DNA of 45,427 nucleotides from Candidatus Gastranaerophilales bacterium (GCA_944326535.1 CALVEJ010000008.1:1-45427), one strand, 5' to 3'. Counted from the first letter of the stretch, positions 8,012 through 16,149 are shown. Notes: generated by a model from the sequence alone, not told the origin. Program-made: numbers and translations.

Positions 8012-9334
8012 TTAAACATCCAGATATTTTTTCAGCTCCCACGGAGTAACTTGTTTTCTGTATGTATTCCATTCTTTTTTCTTTGATGAAATAAATTCTT
8101 CATAAATGTAGTCTCCGAGTGCTGCTTTTGCAACGGGACTTTTTTCCATTTCCTCAAGGGATGTAAACATATTCCTCGGCAGTGATTTAATTTTTCTTTG
8201 CTTTATTTCATTGCTGGAGAGTAGAAATAAATTTTTTTCCATAGGTTTTGGAGGGTCAATTTTGTTGCGTATACCGTCAAGGCAAGTTTGAAGTATTACT
8301 GCAAAAGCAAGGTAAGGATTTGCTGCACAGTCCGGAGAACGAAGTTCAAGCCGTGTTGATTCCCCTCTTTTGGACGGTACTCTGACAAGTGCACTTCTTG
8401 TTACAACGGACCATACTATATATATTGGCGCTTCATAATCTTTTACCAATCTTTTGTAGCTGTTGACCGTAGGGTTTAAAACAGCTGTAATCCCTTTAAT
8501 ATTTTTAAGAATTGAACCTATTGAGTACAGTGCCTTCTCTGACAATTGGTACTCTGCTTTTTTATCGTAAAACACATTTTTTTTGCTGTCAGAAAGTGAT
8601 ATATTCAAATGCAGTCCGGATCCGTTTTGACCGTATATCGGTTTTGGCATAAAAGAAGCTTTGAAACCGAAATTGTCAGCAATTGTTTTTGTGACAAATT
8701 TGAAGGTAATCAGATTGTCTGCTGTTTTCAAAATATCATCATACCCGAGATCAACTTCGTGTTGAAACGGAGCTCCTTCATGATGCAGGGCATCAACCTC
8801 AAACCCCATTTCCTGTATTGCAAGTAATATTTGCAAAAGAGCATCGTCATATTTGTGGCTTTGGTTTGCATCATAATAGCCTGTCTTTTCTGCATTTTCA
8901 ATAATATTGTTGTGTCCGTCTGTTTTTAAGAGAAAAAATTCCACTTCAGGACCAATCTGCATGTTGTATCCCTGCTGTTTTGCATTTTTCGCAATGCGTT
9001 TGAGATTTGAACGGGGACATCCCGCAAAAGGTGTTCCGTCTGCATTGTGAATATCACATATAAATCTTGCAGTGTTTTGTAATTTTGAAAATTTAAAAGG
9101 AAAAGTTAAAAAAGTTTCTTTGTCGGGACAAAGTTTCAGATCCATAGTCTCGTTTTCACGAAATCCGCTTATTGATGAACCGTCAAACATAACTTCGTTT
9201 TGTAATATATTGTCAATCTGGTTGGACGGCATTACAAGTGTTTTTATATGTCCGTGTATATCAACAAACTGCAAATAGATAGTCCTGATACCTTTTTGCG
9301 CTATTTGCTTCTTTATTTCTTTATCGGATAACAT
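8012..9334 (-). CDS. glnA: Glutamine synthetase type I
   Basis: Makes glutamine from glutamate, ammonia and ATP. Predicted 440 aa from the ATG at 9334. Visible motifs are the N-terminal Asp flap MFDGSSISGF, metal-binding GPEVEFFLL, the NGSGLHLNISL loop (normally NGSGMH), NPTVNSYKRLV and the C-terminal RLELRSPDCAANPYLAFA region. The adenylylation-site region reads EKNLFLLSS, with Phe where GlnE-regulated enzymes have Tyr, so control by adenylylation is unlikely. The longer frame (to 9427) is rejected because its extra 31 residues overlie a strong promoter. That promoter predicts a leaderless mRNA. Glutamate synthase follows downstream, giving a GS-GOGAT pair. Confidence 0.94.
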   Translation of the reverse strand: MLSDKEIKKQIAQKGIRTIYLQFVDIHGHIKTLVMPSNQIDNILQNEVMFDGSSISGFRENETMDLKLCPDKETFLTFPFKFSKLQNTARFICDIHNADGTPFAGCPRSNLKRIAKNAKQQGYNMQIGPEVEFFLLKTDGHNNIIENAEKTGYYDANQSHKYDDALLQILLAIQEMGFEVDALHHEGAPFQHEVDLGYDDILKTADNLITFKFVTKTIADNFGFKASFMPKPIYGQNGSGLHLNISLSDSKKNVFYDKKAEYQLSEKALYSIGSILKNIKGITAVLNPTVNSYKRLVKDYEAPIYIVWSVVTRSALVRVPSKRGESTRLELRSPDCAANPYLAFAVILQTCLDGIRNKIDPPKPMEKNLFLLSSNEIKQRKIKSLPRNMFTSLEEMEKSPVAKAALGDYIYEEFISSKKKEWNTYRKQVTPWELKKYLDV

Positions 9335-9340
9335 ATGTAG

Positions 9341-9369
9341 ATTATCGTTTATGACGTATTTTTTTGCAA
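9341..9369 (-). promoter_or_regulatory. Sigma-70 promoter of glnA (leaderless)
   Basis: On the minus strand TTGCAA (9364-9369), an exact 17-nt spacer and GATAAT (9341-9346) form a good promoter. Six nt separate the -10 box from the ATG at 9334, placing the start of transcription at the start codon. No ribosome binding site intervenes. This is the best supported of the four leaderless candidates because it has both hexamers. Confidence 0.7.
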
Positions 9370-9429
9370 GTAAATTAATGTAATATTTCTTAATAATTCT
9401 TATATAAAAAAGCAATACTTTTTGCATAA

Positions 9430-9459
9430 TTGACTTTATATAAGTGAGAGGAATATAAA
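9430..9459 (+). promoter_or_regulatory. Promoter of the 52-aa small ORF
   Basis: TTGACT at 9430-9435 and TATAAA at 9454-9459 are separated by 18 nt on plus. The predicted leader is about 30 nt and ends in a ribosome binding site before the ATG at 9496. It is divergent from the glnA promoter. Confidence 0.55.
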
Positions 9460-9495
9460 AGGTAAAACAGACTAAGAGAACTTGAGAGGGATTTT

Positions 9496-9654
9496 ATGGA
9501 AGAAAAAGTAACTTATTCGTACAATTATTTCAATGAAGCAAAAGAAACGGACAAAAGATTGTTCGATCCGAAAATTTTGCTCAAATTACCAAAAATTAGG
9601 CTTACACTGCCAAAAATTAATTTGTGCCAGAACTTTGAACCTGCATTTTGCTAA
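9496..9654 (+). CDS. Small uncharacterised protein (52 aa)
   Basis: An ATG at 9496 preceded by gagaggg at 5-nt spacing opens a 52-codon frame ending at TAA 9652-9654. The protein starts MEEKVTYSYNYFNEAKETD and has an internal quasi-repeat LKLPKIRLTLPKINL, then ends in FEPAFC. A proper promoter lies upstream (9430-9459). Its stop is 4 bp from the stop of the convergent HicB-like gene. No membrane helix. Function unknown; the promoter and ribosome binding site make it more than a chance frame. Confidence 0.6.
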   Translation: MEEKVTYSYNYFNEAKETDKRLFDPKILLKLPKIRLTLPKINLCQNFEPAFC

Positions 9655-9657
9655 TTT

Positions 9658-9885
9658 TTAATAGCGTGATTTCAGGTCACTGTCGGACAAATAGTTGTGT
9701 ACAGGCTTTACTCTTACGGGATAATCCGGATTTCGGCTGTTTAAAATATTTTCCAGGTTTTTAACAGCATCGTATTCTGTTCGACCGTATCCGATGAGCT
9801 TTTTTATAATGCAATTTGCTACGAATACATTACTTTTTTTATTTTTATATATAATTGCCGGATAAAGTATTGTTGTTTGCTGCAT
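9658..9885 (-). CDS. Small HicB-like protein (75 aa)
   Basis: The sequence YPAIIYKNKKSNVFVANC followed by TEYDAVKNLENIL follows the outline of the HicB antitoxin partial RNase-H fold (YPAI entry, strand pair, then the helix EAl.N). There is no C-terminal DNA-binding domain and no HicA toxin next to it, so it may be a stand-alone HicB-fold protein rather than a toxin-antitoxin unit. The last 20 residues are polar. A weak ribosome binding site (cggga) precedes the ATG. The family link is moderate; the function is open. Confidence 0.6.
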   Translation of the reverse strand: MQQTTILYPAIIYKNKKSNVFVANCIIKKLIGYGRTEYDAVKNLENILNSRNPDYPVRVKPVHNYLSDSDLKSRY

Positions 9886-10060
9886 ATTTTGTTCCCGTTA
9901 ATATTTGCTGTTTTTCTTAACGGAATTTGTTCATTGCTTTTTGAATAACCAGAGAATATTTCATATTCTTGGATGATTTGCTTAATAATATTTAAAAATA
10001 TAGAAAAGCGGGCTTTTGTTGTGATAATATTTTATAAAGCATAAAAAACGGGTGTGGACT

Positions 10061-10576
10061 ATGAGAGGATTGAATAAATTTTATTTGTTTTTATTTACTG
10101 TTTTTCTTTCAGTAAATTCTGCATATGCAGTTGATATACCAGAAACAATGAAACAAGCTATGGCTCCTGACACTGCTGGTATGCCCAGCCTGCTTCATCT
10201 TGTTGTTTCAATGGTTGTTGTGATTGCTTTGATATATTTTACCGGATGGGTATACAGTAAATTGAATATTGTGAACCGGAACAATTTGAAAAAGCTGGCG
10301 CAAAAAGAATTTGATACTGACAGATTTACTGTTTTGCAGTCTATGTCTCTCGGACAACAAAGACATTTGTATTCTATTGAAATGAATGGAAAGGTTCTTC
10401 TTGTCGGTTCAACACCAAGTCATATAAACTTGATAAAAGAATTTGACAAAGATGATGCAGATATAGGAGAAACTGTAGAAAAGATTTTTAAAAATGAAGA
10501 ACAATCGCAAAGAGAGGTAGCTTCCGTCCAAAAAGATATAAACATAGATGAAATATACAAAAAATACAAAATGTAA
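10061..10576 (+). CDS. fliO: FliO-like flagellar export assembly protein
   Basis: Predicted 171 aa from the ATG at 10061 (the frame can also open at GTG 10052). A signal-like hydrophobic segment spans residues 1-22 and ends at AYA. After a short periplasmic stretch there is one transmembrane helix (about 45-65, HLVVSMVVVIALIYFTGWVY), then a cytoplasmic domain with FTVLQSMSLGQQRHLYSIEMNGKVLLVG, the typical FliO/FliZ core in which an enzyme-like fold reads out flagellar export gate assembly. No other flagellar genes are in the window, so it may serve a remote flagellar locus or be a relic. The next gene begins 47 bp downstream. Confidence 0.72.
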   Translation: MRGLNKFYLFLFTVFLSVNSAYAVDIPETMKQAMAPDTAGMPSLLHLVVSMVVVIALIYFTGWVYSKLNIVNRNNLKKLAQKEFDTDRFTVLQSMSLGQQRHLYSIEMNGKVLLVGSTPSHINLIKEFDKDDADIGETVEKIFKNEEQSQREVASVQKDINIDEIYKKYKM

Positions 10577-10623
10577 CAGTCAGAGATAGTAATTAGCAGT
10601 AATATCTCAATCGGGAGTTGAAA

Positions 10624-11511
10624 GTGAGAAAAGAAGTAATCATCGGAAATAAAAAAATATCGGATAATGATCCTTGTTTTATTATTGCAGAAATTGGCAT
10701 AAACCATAACGGTTCTGTCGATTTGGCAAAAAGGATGATAGATGAAGCTGTGATGGCAGGCTGTGATGCAGTAAAGTTTCAAAAACGCACAGTGACAAAA
10801 GTCTATACGCCGGAAGAACTGGATGTATACAGACCGAATTATTACGGAAGTACAAACAGAGATTTGAAAAACGGGCTGGAACTTACTTATGATGATTACA
10901 AGATAATTGATGCGTACTGTAAATCAAAAAAAATTATGTGGTTTGCTTCTTGCTGGGACAAAGATTCTGTTGATTTTATTGAACAGTTTGATGTGCCCTG
11001 CCACAAGATAGCTTCCGCTCTTTTGACAGATGATGATTTGCTTTTGTATATCAAAAAATTGGGCAAACCTATATTGTTATCTACGGGAATGAGTACTATG
11101 GACGAAATAAGACACGCAGTAAAGCTTCTTGGAGAAGACAATCTCGTGCTTTTTCACTGTACATCGACATATCCTACGGATCACAAGGAGATTAATCTCA
11201 ATGTTATTTCTGCATTTAGAGAAGAATTCTCCTGTCCAATCGGCTACAGCGGACATGAAAGAGGGCTTTTGCCTTCCATTCTTTCTGTTGAATTGGGTGC
11301 TGCATCAGTAGAAAGACATATCACTGTTGACAGAACTCTCTGGGGGTCTGATCAGGCAGCCAGTCTTGAACCGGAAGGCTTGCGCAGGATGGTAAGAGAT
11401 ATAAGAGAAGTTAAAAAAGTTTTGGGTGACGGAGTAAAAGTTGTATATGACTCAGAGATACCCGTAAAAAATAAATTGAGAAAAGTTAAAAAGGTTACGG
11501 CAGATGTATAA
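10624..11511 (+). CDS. NeuB-type sialic acid/nonulosonate synthase
   Basis: TIM-barrel enzyme condensing a 2-acetamido hexose with phosphoenolpyruvate to make a nine-carbon acid. The entry motif FIIAEIGINHNGSVDLAKRM, the VKFQKR segment, PILLSTGMST, the catalytic-loop pattern LFHCTSTYPT and IGYSGHERG are all classic NeuB/SpsE. The protein stops at about 295 aa and lacks the C-terminal SAF (antifreeze-like) domain of full NeuB (~345 aa). I prefer GTG 10624 over TTG 10618 because gggag lies at correct distance only for the GTG. It overlaps the next gene by 8 bp. Exact product (sialic, legionaminic or pseudaminic acid) cannot be told. Confidence 0.85.
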   Translation: MRKEVIIGNKKISDNDPCFIIAEIGINHNGSVDLAKRMIDEAVMAGCDAVKFQKRTVTKVYTPEELDVYRPNYYGSTNRDLKNGLELTYDDYKIIDAYCKSKKIMWFASCWDKDSVDFIEQFDVPCHKIASALLTDDDLLLYIKKLGKPILLSTGMSTMDEIRHAVKLLGEDNLVLFHCTSTYPTDHKEINLNVISAFREEFSCPIGYSGHERGLLPSILSVELGAASVERHITVDRTLWGSDQAASLEPEGLRRMVRDIREVKKVLGDGVKVVYDSEIPVKNKLRKVKKVTADV

Positions 11512-12013
11512 AACACTTGAGCTTTCTCCAGAGATAAAACTTATAGTAAGTGATTTTGACGGTATTTTTACTGACAATTCCGTATACATTCTCGATACCG
11601 AGACAAAAATGAAAAAACTTAGTTTTAAAGATCTTATGGGAGTTGCTGTTTGTGTCAGAAACGGTATAAAACTTGCTATTATTTCAGGAGAAAAATGTCC
11701 GCAGATTGATTATGTTGCTGAAAAATTTGCTCTGGAGGATGTTCATCAGGGGATTAGAAACAAATTGCCGGTATTTCAGCAAATAAAAGAAAAATATGCC
11801 CTTTCTTCTGATGAGATTTTGTATGTTGGTGATGATATCAACGATATAGACTGTTTGAAAAGTGTTAAATATGCAATCAGTGTTTCTGAGGCGAATTACA
11901 AAGTTAAGGAGCTTCCGCATTTGCAGTATACGAAAGCAAAGGCAGGCGACGGGGCTTTCAGGGAAATAGTTGACAATCTTGTGGAACTAAAAAATTCTGT
12001 TGCTCATGTGTAA
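11504..12013 (+). CDS. KdsC-like HAD phosphatase
   Basis: A 169-aa protein of the KdsC/YrbI branch of the haloacid dehalogenase superfamily: catalytic SDFDGIFTDNSV with nucleophile Asp17 and acid Asp19, conserved ISGEKCPQI (motif II plus Lys) and VGDDINDIDCL (metal-binding motif). The family dephosphorylates KDO-8-phosphate or acylneuraminate 9-phosphate. Its start overlaps the NeuB-type gene, so a role in nonulosonate-9-phosphate dephosphorylation fits better than the KDO pathway; this is inference. The TPR gene follows after 2 nt. Confidence 0.85.
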   Translation: MYKTLELSPEIKLIVSDFDGIFTDNSVYILDTETKMKKLSFKDLMGVAVCVRNGIKLAIISGEKCPQIDYVAEKFALEDVHQGIRNKLPVFQQIKEKYALSSDEILYVGDDINDIDCLKSVKYAISVSEANYKVKELPHLQYTKAKAGDGAFREIVDNLVELKNSVAHV

Positions 12014-12015
12014 TT

Positions 12016-13758
12016 ATGAAAAATAAACTTCTAAAACTTAAAGAAAATATATCAAAACAAATAAAAAAATTTGACGGCTTTGTAAATGAATACAAAAATT
12101 CTGCCGTAAGCACCCAGATACCCAACATGGCATATATGAACTGGGGAATACAGCTGGCTGATGAGGGAAAAATAGATGCTGCACTCGAAAAATTTTATAC
12201 TGCATCTTTGATGCCGAATCAACATCCGAGTGTGTACACAAATATCGGCATTGCGCTGATGAAACAGCAGGATTTTGAAGGTGCAATAAAAAATTTTAGG
12301 AAAGCCGTAAAACTTGATAAATCAAATTCAAAAGCTTATTCCATGTGGGCTGCAGCATTATCAGAAATAGGCGATTTAAAAGGTGCAATAAATATTTATA
12401 ATACAGCAGAAAAGTACGATCCCAGAGACCCTGAGATTTATCTGAACTGGGGTGTATCTCTAGCTAAAGCAGGAAGAAAAACGGAAGCGGAAGAGAAATT
12501 TAAAAAATCTGCGGCCTTGAATCCGCTAAATCCCGTTACTCCTTTTTTGTGGGGATTAATATTGTTCGAGCAGGAAAAATATGACGAGGCAATAAACAAA
12601 TTTAACCATTGTTTGGTTTATACGGAAAACAAATATGACACATTATATTATTTGGCACTCAGCTATTTGAAAAAATCAGATTACCAATCAGCTTCTGTTT
12701 GTGCAAAACAGGCAATGGAAATTGATGATACAAAAGTAGATCCTTATATTATACTTGCAGATTGTTATATGAATACAGGTAAAAAGGATCAGTGTCTGGA
12801 GTCTTTTGAAAGTGCAGAGCGTAATGCTCAAACAAATGCACGGTTTTACGCAAACTGGGGAATGGCACTTCAAAAATACGGAAATATCGACGATGCCAGA
12901 GAAAAGTTGTATAGAGCAATGATGATTGAACCAAATCAGGAACAGGTTTTGTTTAATCTGGGTGTTAATTTTATGCTGGCAAGGGAAAATACTCAGGCAG
13001 AGGAATTTTTTACAAAAGTTATTGCATTAAATCCTCAGAATTCTCAAGCTCTTTACAATATTGCTACTCTGGCATACAACAGAATGGATTTTGATTTTGC
13101 TTTAAAGAACTATCTCGATGCGTTTGATGCCGACAAAAAAAATTATTCAATATATTTTAATATTGCAAACTGCTATTACAGAAAAAAAGACTATGAGCAG
13201 GCAAAAGTGTATTTTAAAAAGTGTATAGAGTATTGTCCGAAATTTATTCAGGCATATTTAAACTATGCAAATATGCTTCTTGATTTGGGAGAAAATTCCG
13301 AGGCAAAGAGAAAAGCCAGAGCAGCTTTTCTTTTGGATAAAGAGTCTTCTTATACCAATTTTGCTTATGGGGTAGTTCTTTTAAAAATTGCGGAATTTGA
13401 TGAAGCTAAGGAAAAATTTGAAAATGTATTAAAAATTGATCCCTCAAATGACATGGGATATTTGGGACTTTGTGAAGTGTCACTAAATTTAAAAGACTAT
13501 GAAAAATGTTTTGAAAATTTGGCTATGGTTTCAAAAGACGGGAGGGAATCAAAAGAGTTTGATGAACTCGAAACAAGAACATTTTCTCATATAATAAATC
13601 TTGAAGAAAACGGAGAAAATGTTTCTCAATCCGTCTTGAATCATGCATTAGAATATTGTAATAAATTTTTAGAGAGTTATAATAACGATAAGGTACTGGC
13701 TTTTAGAAATATTTTATTGGAAAAGTATAAATTTGAGGCTAATAATAAGTGGGAATAA
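12016..13758 (+). CDS. TPR-repeat protein
   Basis: A 580-aa soluble protein with at least twelve tandem tetratricopeptide repeats from about residue 40 to 500, recognisable from the recurring W/Y-G-A-Y-A-P spacing (such as YMNWGIQLADEGKIDAALEKF and MGYLGLCEVSLNLKDYEK). No signal peptide or transmembrane segment. TPR proteins act as protein-binding scaffolds. Position two bases after the nonulosonate phosphatase and overlap of 10 bp with lysC suggest one operon; adjacency to NeuB/KdsC-like genes hints at a glycan or glycosylation role, but no glycosyltransferase domain is visible. Confidence 0.88.
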   Translation: MKNKLLKLKENISKQIKKFDGFVNEYKNSAVSTQIPNMAYMNWGIQLADEGKIDAALEKFYTASLMPNQHPSVYTNIGIALMKQQDFEGAIKNFRKAVKLDKSNSKAYSMWAAALSEIGDLKGAINIYNTAEKYDPRDPEIYLNWGVSLAKAGRKTEAEEKFKKSAALNPLNPVTPFLWGLILFEQEKYDEAINKFNHCLVYTENKYDTLYYLALSYLKKSDYQSASVCAKQAMEIDDTKVDPYIILADCYMNTGKKDQCLESFESAERNAQTNARFYANWGMALQKYGNIDDAREKLYRAMMIEPNQEQVLFNLGVNFMLARENTQAEEFFTKVIALNPQNSQALYNIATLAYNRMDFDFALKNYLDAFDADKKNYSIYFNIANCYYRKKDYEQAKVYFKKCIEYCPKFIQAYLNYANMLLDLGENSEAKRKARAAFLLDKESSYTNFAYGVVLLKIAEFDEAKEKFENVLKIDPSNDMGYLGLCEVSLNLKDYEKCFENLAMVSKDGRESKEFDELETRTFSHIINLEENGENVSQSVLNHALEYCNKFLESYNNDKVLAFRNILLEKYKFEANNKWE

Positions 13759-15008
13759 TAGTTCAAAAATTTGGCGGCACATCTGTCGCAGATACAGATA
13801 AAATAAAAAATGTCGCATCTGCAGTAATAAAGGAAAAAAATAACGGAAATGATGTTATTGTTGTAGTTTCTGCAATGGGACATACAACTGATTATCTTGT
13901 AAAAATGGCAAACGAAATTTCGTCAAAGCCAAATTCAAGAGAAATGGACATGCTGCTGGCTACTGGCGAACAGGTATCTATTGCCCTTTTGACAATGGCA
14001 ATTCAAGCTCAGGGCTATGCAGCCGTTAGTATGAACGCTATGCAGGTAGGAATTATAACAGAGTGTGTACACTCTAAAGCCAGAATTGTTGATATAAAAA
14101 CAAATAAACTTAAAGAACATCTGAATAAAGGTGAGATTGTTGTTGTTGCAGGATTTCAGGGGGTTACTCCTGACGGGGAAATTACTACTCTCGGCAGAGG
14201 CGGTTCTGATACTTCAGCTGTTGCTATTGCAGGCGCTTTACATGCTGACAGATGTGATATCTATACAGATGTGGAAGGTGTGTATACTACAGACCCCAGA
14301 ATAGTTCCAAAAGCAACAAAGTTAAAAGAAATATCTTATGAAGAAATGCTGGAACTGGCATATGTCGGTGCCAATGTTCTGCATCCGAGATCTGTCGAAA
14401 CAGCAAAACAGTATCAAGTTCCGCTGCGTGTTCGCAGTACTTTTAAATTAGACGATTTAGGCACTTATATTATAGGAGTTGATGAAATGGAAATAAACAG
14501 ACCCGTAGCGGGTGTTGCATCTGATTTGTCTCAGGTCAGAATTGTTATAACTGATGTGCCGGACAGACCCGGAAATGCTGCAAAAATATTTGAACTGCTC
14601 TCAGAGGCTGATATCAGTGTTGATATGATTATTCAGTCATACGGCAGAAATGACGATACGAATGATATTGCTTTTACTGTCGGAAAAGTTGATTATGACA
14701 AAACTATGGAAATTGTAAAAAAAGCAATAAAAGAGATAAATGCAACAAATGTTCTTGTTGATGATGATATAGCAAAGGTTTCTATTGTCGGTGCAGGCAT
14801 GGTCGACAGACCGGGTATTGCGGCATCTATGTTCAAGGCTCTTGCTGAGGCAGGTATAAATATCAAAATGATTTCAACAAGTGAAATAAAAATAAGCTGT
14901 CTTGTTGAACGTGATCAGTCAAATGAAGCGATAAAGGCTCTTCACAGTGCATTCCATCTTGATTCAAAAGAAGAAGCTGTTGTTATGGGTGATTTGCCTA
15001 ATCTATAA
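13749..15008 (+). CDS. lysC: Aspartokinase
   Basis: First step from aspartate to lysine, methionine and threonine. The amino-acid kinase domain begins IIVQKFGGTSVAD; the TPDGEITTLGRGGSDTSA loop and Asp residues of the active site follow, and two ACT regulatory domains occupy about 265-410 (VRIVITDVPDRPGNAAKIFELL and VSIVGAGMVDRPGIAASMFKAL), the usual site for lysine/threonine feedback. Length of 419 aa is normal. The start is a GTG at 13749 inside the end of the TPR gene, so translation is likely coupled. A hairpin follows the stop. Confidence 0.95.
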   Translation: MGIIVQKFGGTSVADTDKIKNVASAVIKEKNNGNDVIVVVSAMGHTTDYLVKMANEISSKPNSREMDMLLATGEQVSIALLTMAIQAQGYAAVSMNAMQVGIITECVHSKARIVDIKTNKLKEHLNKGEIVVVAGFQGVTPDGEITTLGRGGSDTSAVAIAGALHADRCDIYTDVEGVYTTDPRIVPKATKLKEISYEEMLELAYVGANVLHPRSVETAKQYQVPLRVRSTFKLDDLGTYIIGVDEMEINRPVAGVASDLSQVRIVITDVPDRPGNAAKIFELLSEADISVDMIIQSYGRNDDTNDIAFTVGKVDYDKTMEIVKKAIKEINATNVLVDDDIAKVSIVGAGMVDRPGIAASMFKALAEAGINIKMISTSEIKISCLVERDQSNEAIKALHSAFHLDSKEEAVVMGDLPNL

Positions 15009-15016
15009 TTTTTGTG

Positions 15017-15043
15017 AGCACTTTACTTTTTTTGTAAAGTGCT
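15017..15043 (+). terminator. Terminator-like hairpin after lysC
   Basis: Nine-bp stem AGCACTTTA/TAAAGTGCT with a 9-nt T-rich loop, 9 bp after the lysC stop. The downstream T-run is weak (taatatttatt), so it may terminate only partly, but it marks the operon end before the independent promoter at 15102. Confidence 0.6.
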
Positions 15044-15101
15044 TAATATTTATTAATTATTTTGACGAAATTAACAAATTTTTTAATTCAGATGTATTGG
15101 G

Positions 15102-15107
15102 TATGAT
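15102..15107 (+). promoter_or_regulatory. -10 box for leaderless kinase mRNA
   Basis: TATGAT lies exactly 6 nt before the ATG at 15114, with no ribosome binding site, matching the geometry at nadK, xer and glnA. A TTGACG at 15062-15067 is too distant (34 nt) to be its normal -35 element. Confidence 0.45.
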
Positions 15108-15113
15108 ATGCAA

Positions 15114-15965
15114 ATGTTAATTGATAAAGAGCAAAACTCAAAAGATAAGATAGTAAAACCGGATTTTTCAACAAAAACCGGACGTGAGTTTCTTGCGTTT
15201 TATCTGCAAACAAAGTTTAAACAAATTCTTCAATACGACAAAAAAAGCGAAACACCAATATTCAAAGAAATTAATCCAAATTTCATCTCTAAATTTTCCA
15301 GAAGATTGATTGAAAATCCTCATAAGAAGTTTTTAATAGGGGTTACCGGCGAATCTGCAAGCGGCAAAACTACTATTTGCAAACAAATCAAAAAAACAAG
15401 TAATGATTTGAGTTTTCCTCTCGAATATCTCAGCATCGACAATTATTTTAATGATATATCTGAGTTGATTAAAAAATACGGTTCATTTGATGCCCTCAGG
15501 GATAACGGATATGATGTTGACTCTCCTGAAAGTTTTCAGCTTGATTTGTTAAAAGAAGATTTGACAAAGCTCTCAAACGGCGAGGCAATAAAAGCTCCTG
15601 AATATTTGATTAACGGCACCGGTATAAGTGTCCCGAACTCAATTCCCATAAAATCGGAAAAGTTTATTCTGGTAGAGGGAATGGCTGCTATGTATAAAGA
15701 TATCAAGGATTTATTCGATGTAAGAATATACATTGATATTGATCCTAAAATCCAAAAAAAATGGTTTATGGAAAGAGCAGCAAAAAGAAATCAGGATCAA
15801 GAGAATGCTTTAAAACATTGGAAATATGTAGGTGATGCTGCAGAAAAATATATCAGACCCTCAAAATCCGATGCCGATATTGTTATAAACGGTGCATCTT
15901 CATTGGATTATTTTTCTCAGATAATAGAATTTATTCATACTGCAACAAACTGCTTTATTTCTTAA
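15114..15965 (+). CDS. P-loop kinase of the uridine kinase/phosphoribulokinase family
   Basis: A 283-aa protein. After a ~70-residue N-terminal extension comes the P-loop GVTGESASGKTT (about 76-87), a YLSIDNYFND segment matching the substrate-proximal Asp motif of uridine kinases, and a lid-like WFMERAAKRNQDQ. It is longer than canonical Udk (~210 aa) and not part of an obvious operon. The substrate might be uridine, cytidine, pantothenate or a pentulose phosphate; I cannot tell which. Its likely start is the ATG at 15114 because the earlier ATG at 15108 touches the -10 box. Confidence 0.75.
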   Translation: MLIDKEQNSKDKIVKPDFSTKTGREFLAFYLQTKFKQILQYDKKSETPIFKEINPNFISKFSRRLIENPHKKFLIGVTGESASGKTTICKQIKKTSNDLSFPLEYLSIDNYFNDISELIKKYGSFDALRDNGYDVDSPESFQLDLLKEDLTKLSNGEAIKAPEYLINGTGISVPNSIPIKSEKFILVEGMAAMYKDIKDLFDVRIYIDIDPKIQKKWFMERAAKRNQDQENALKHWKYVGDAAEKYIRPSKSDADIVINGASSLDYFSQIIEFIHTATNCFIS

Positions 15966-16000
15966 GATAAAAATTTTTCTTGCTATTTCTGCATTTGTGT

Positions 16001-16020
16001 ACATAACTGTTAAGTTATGT
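16001..16020. promoter_or_regulatory. Operator-like palindrome upstream of the RHH gene
   Basis: ACATAACT-gtta-AGTTATGT is a perfect 8-bp dyad. It precedes a possible -10 TATACT (16030-16035) and would cover the matching -35 position. It is 130 bp ahead of the ribbon-helix-helix start and has no T-run, so an operator is likelier than a terminator. Confidence 0.45.
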
Positions 16021-16149
16021 TAAGAAGAATATACTTTTTATATAAAAAATAAGCAATTTTTATCTAAAAAATTTTTTTATATAAGTACGAGAGATAAATT
16101 AAGAGAGAAACAAAAAACAAGAGAGTAGAGAACCACAGGAGGAAACTTT

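Noticed and set aside
9335-9427. 31-residue N-terminal extension of GlnA
   Set aside because: It overlies a complete promoter and reads as AT-rich non-coding codons (Ile/Tyr/Lys-rich).
9658-9885. HicAB toxin-antitoxin system
   Set aside because: HicA is not adjacent in either orientation; only a HicB-like fold is seen.
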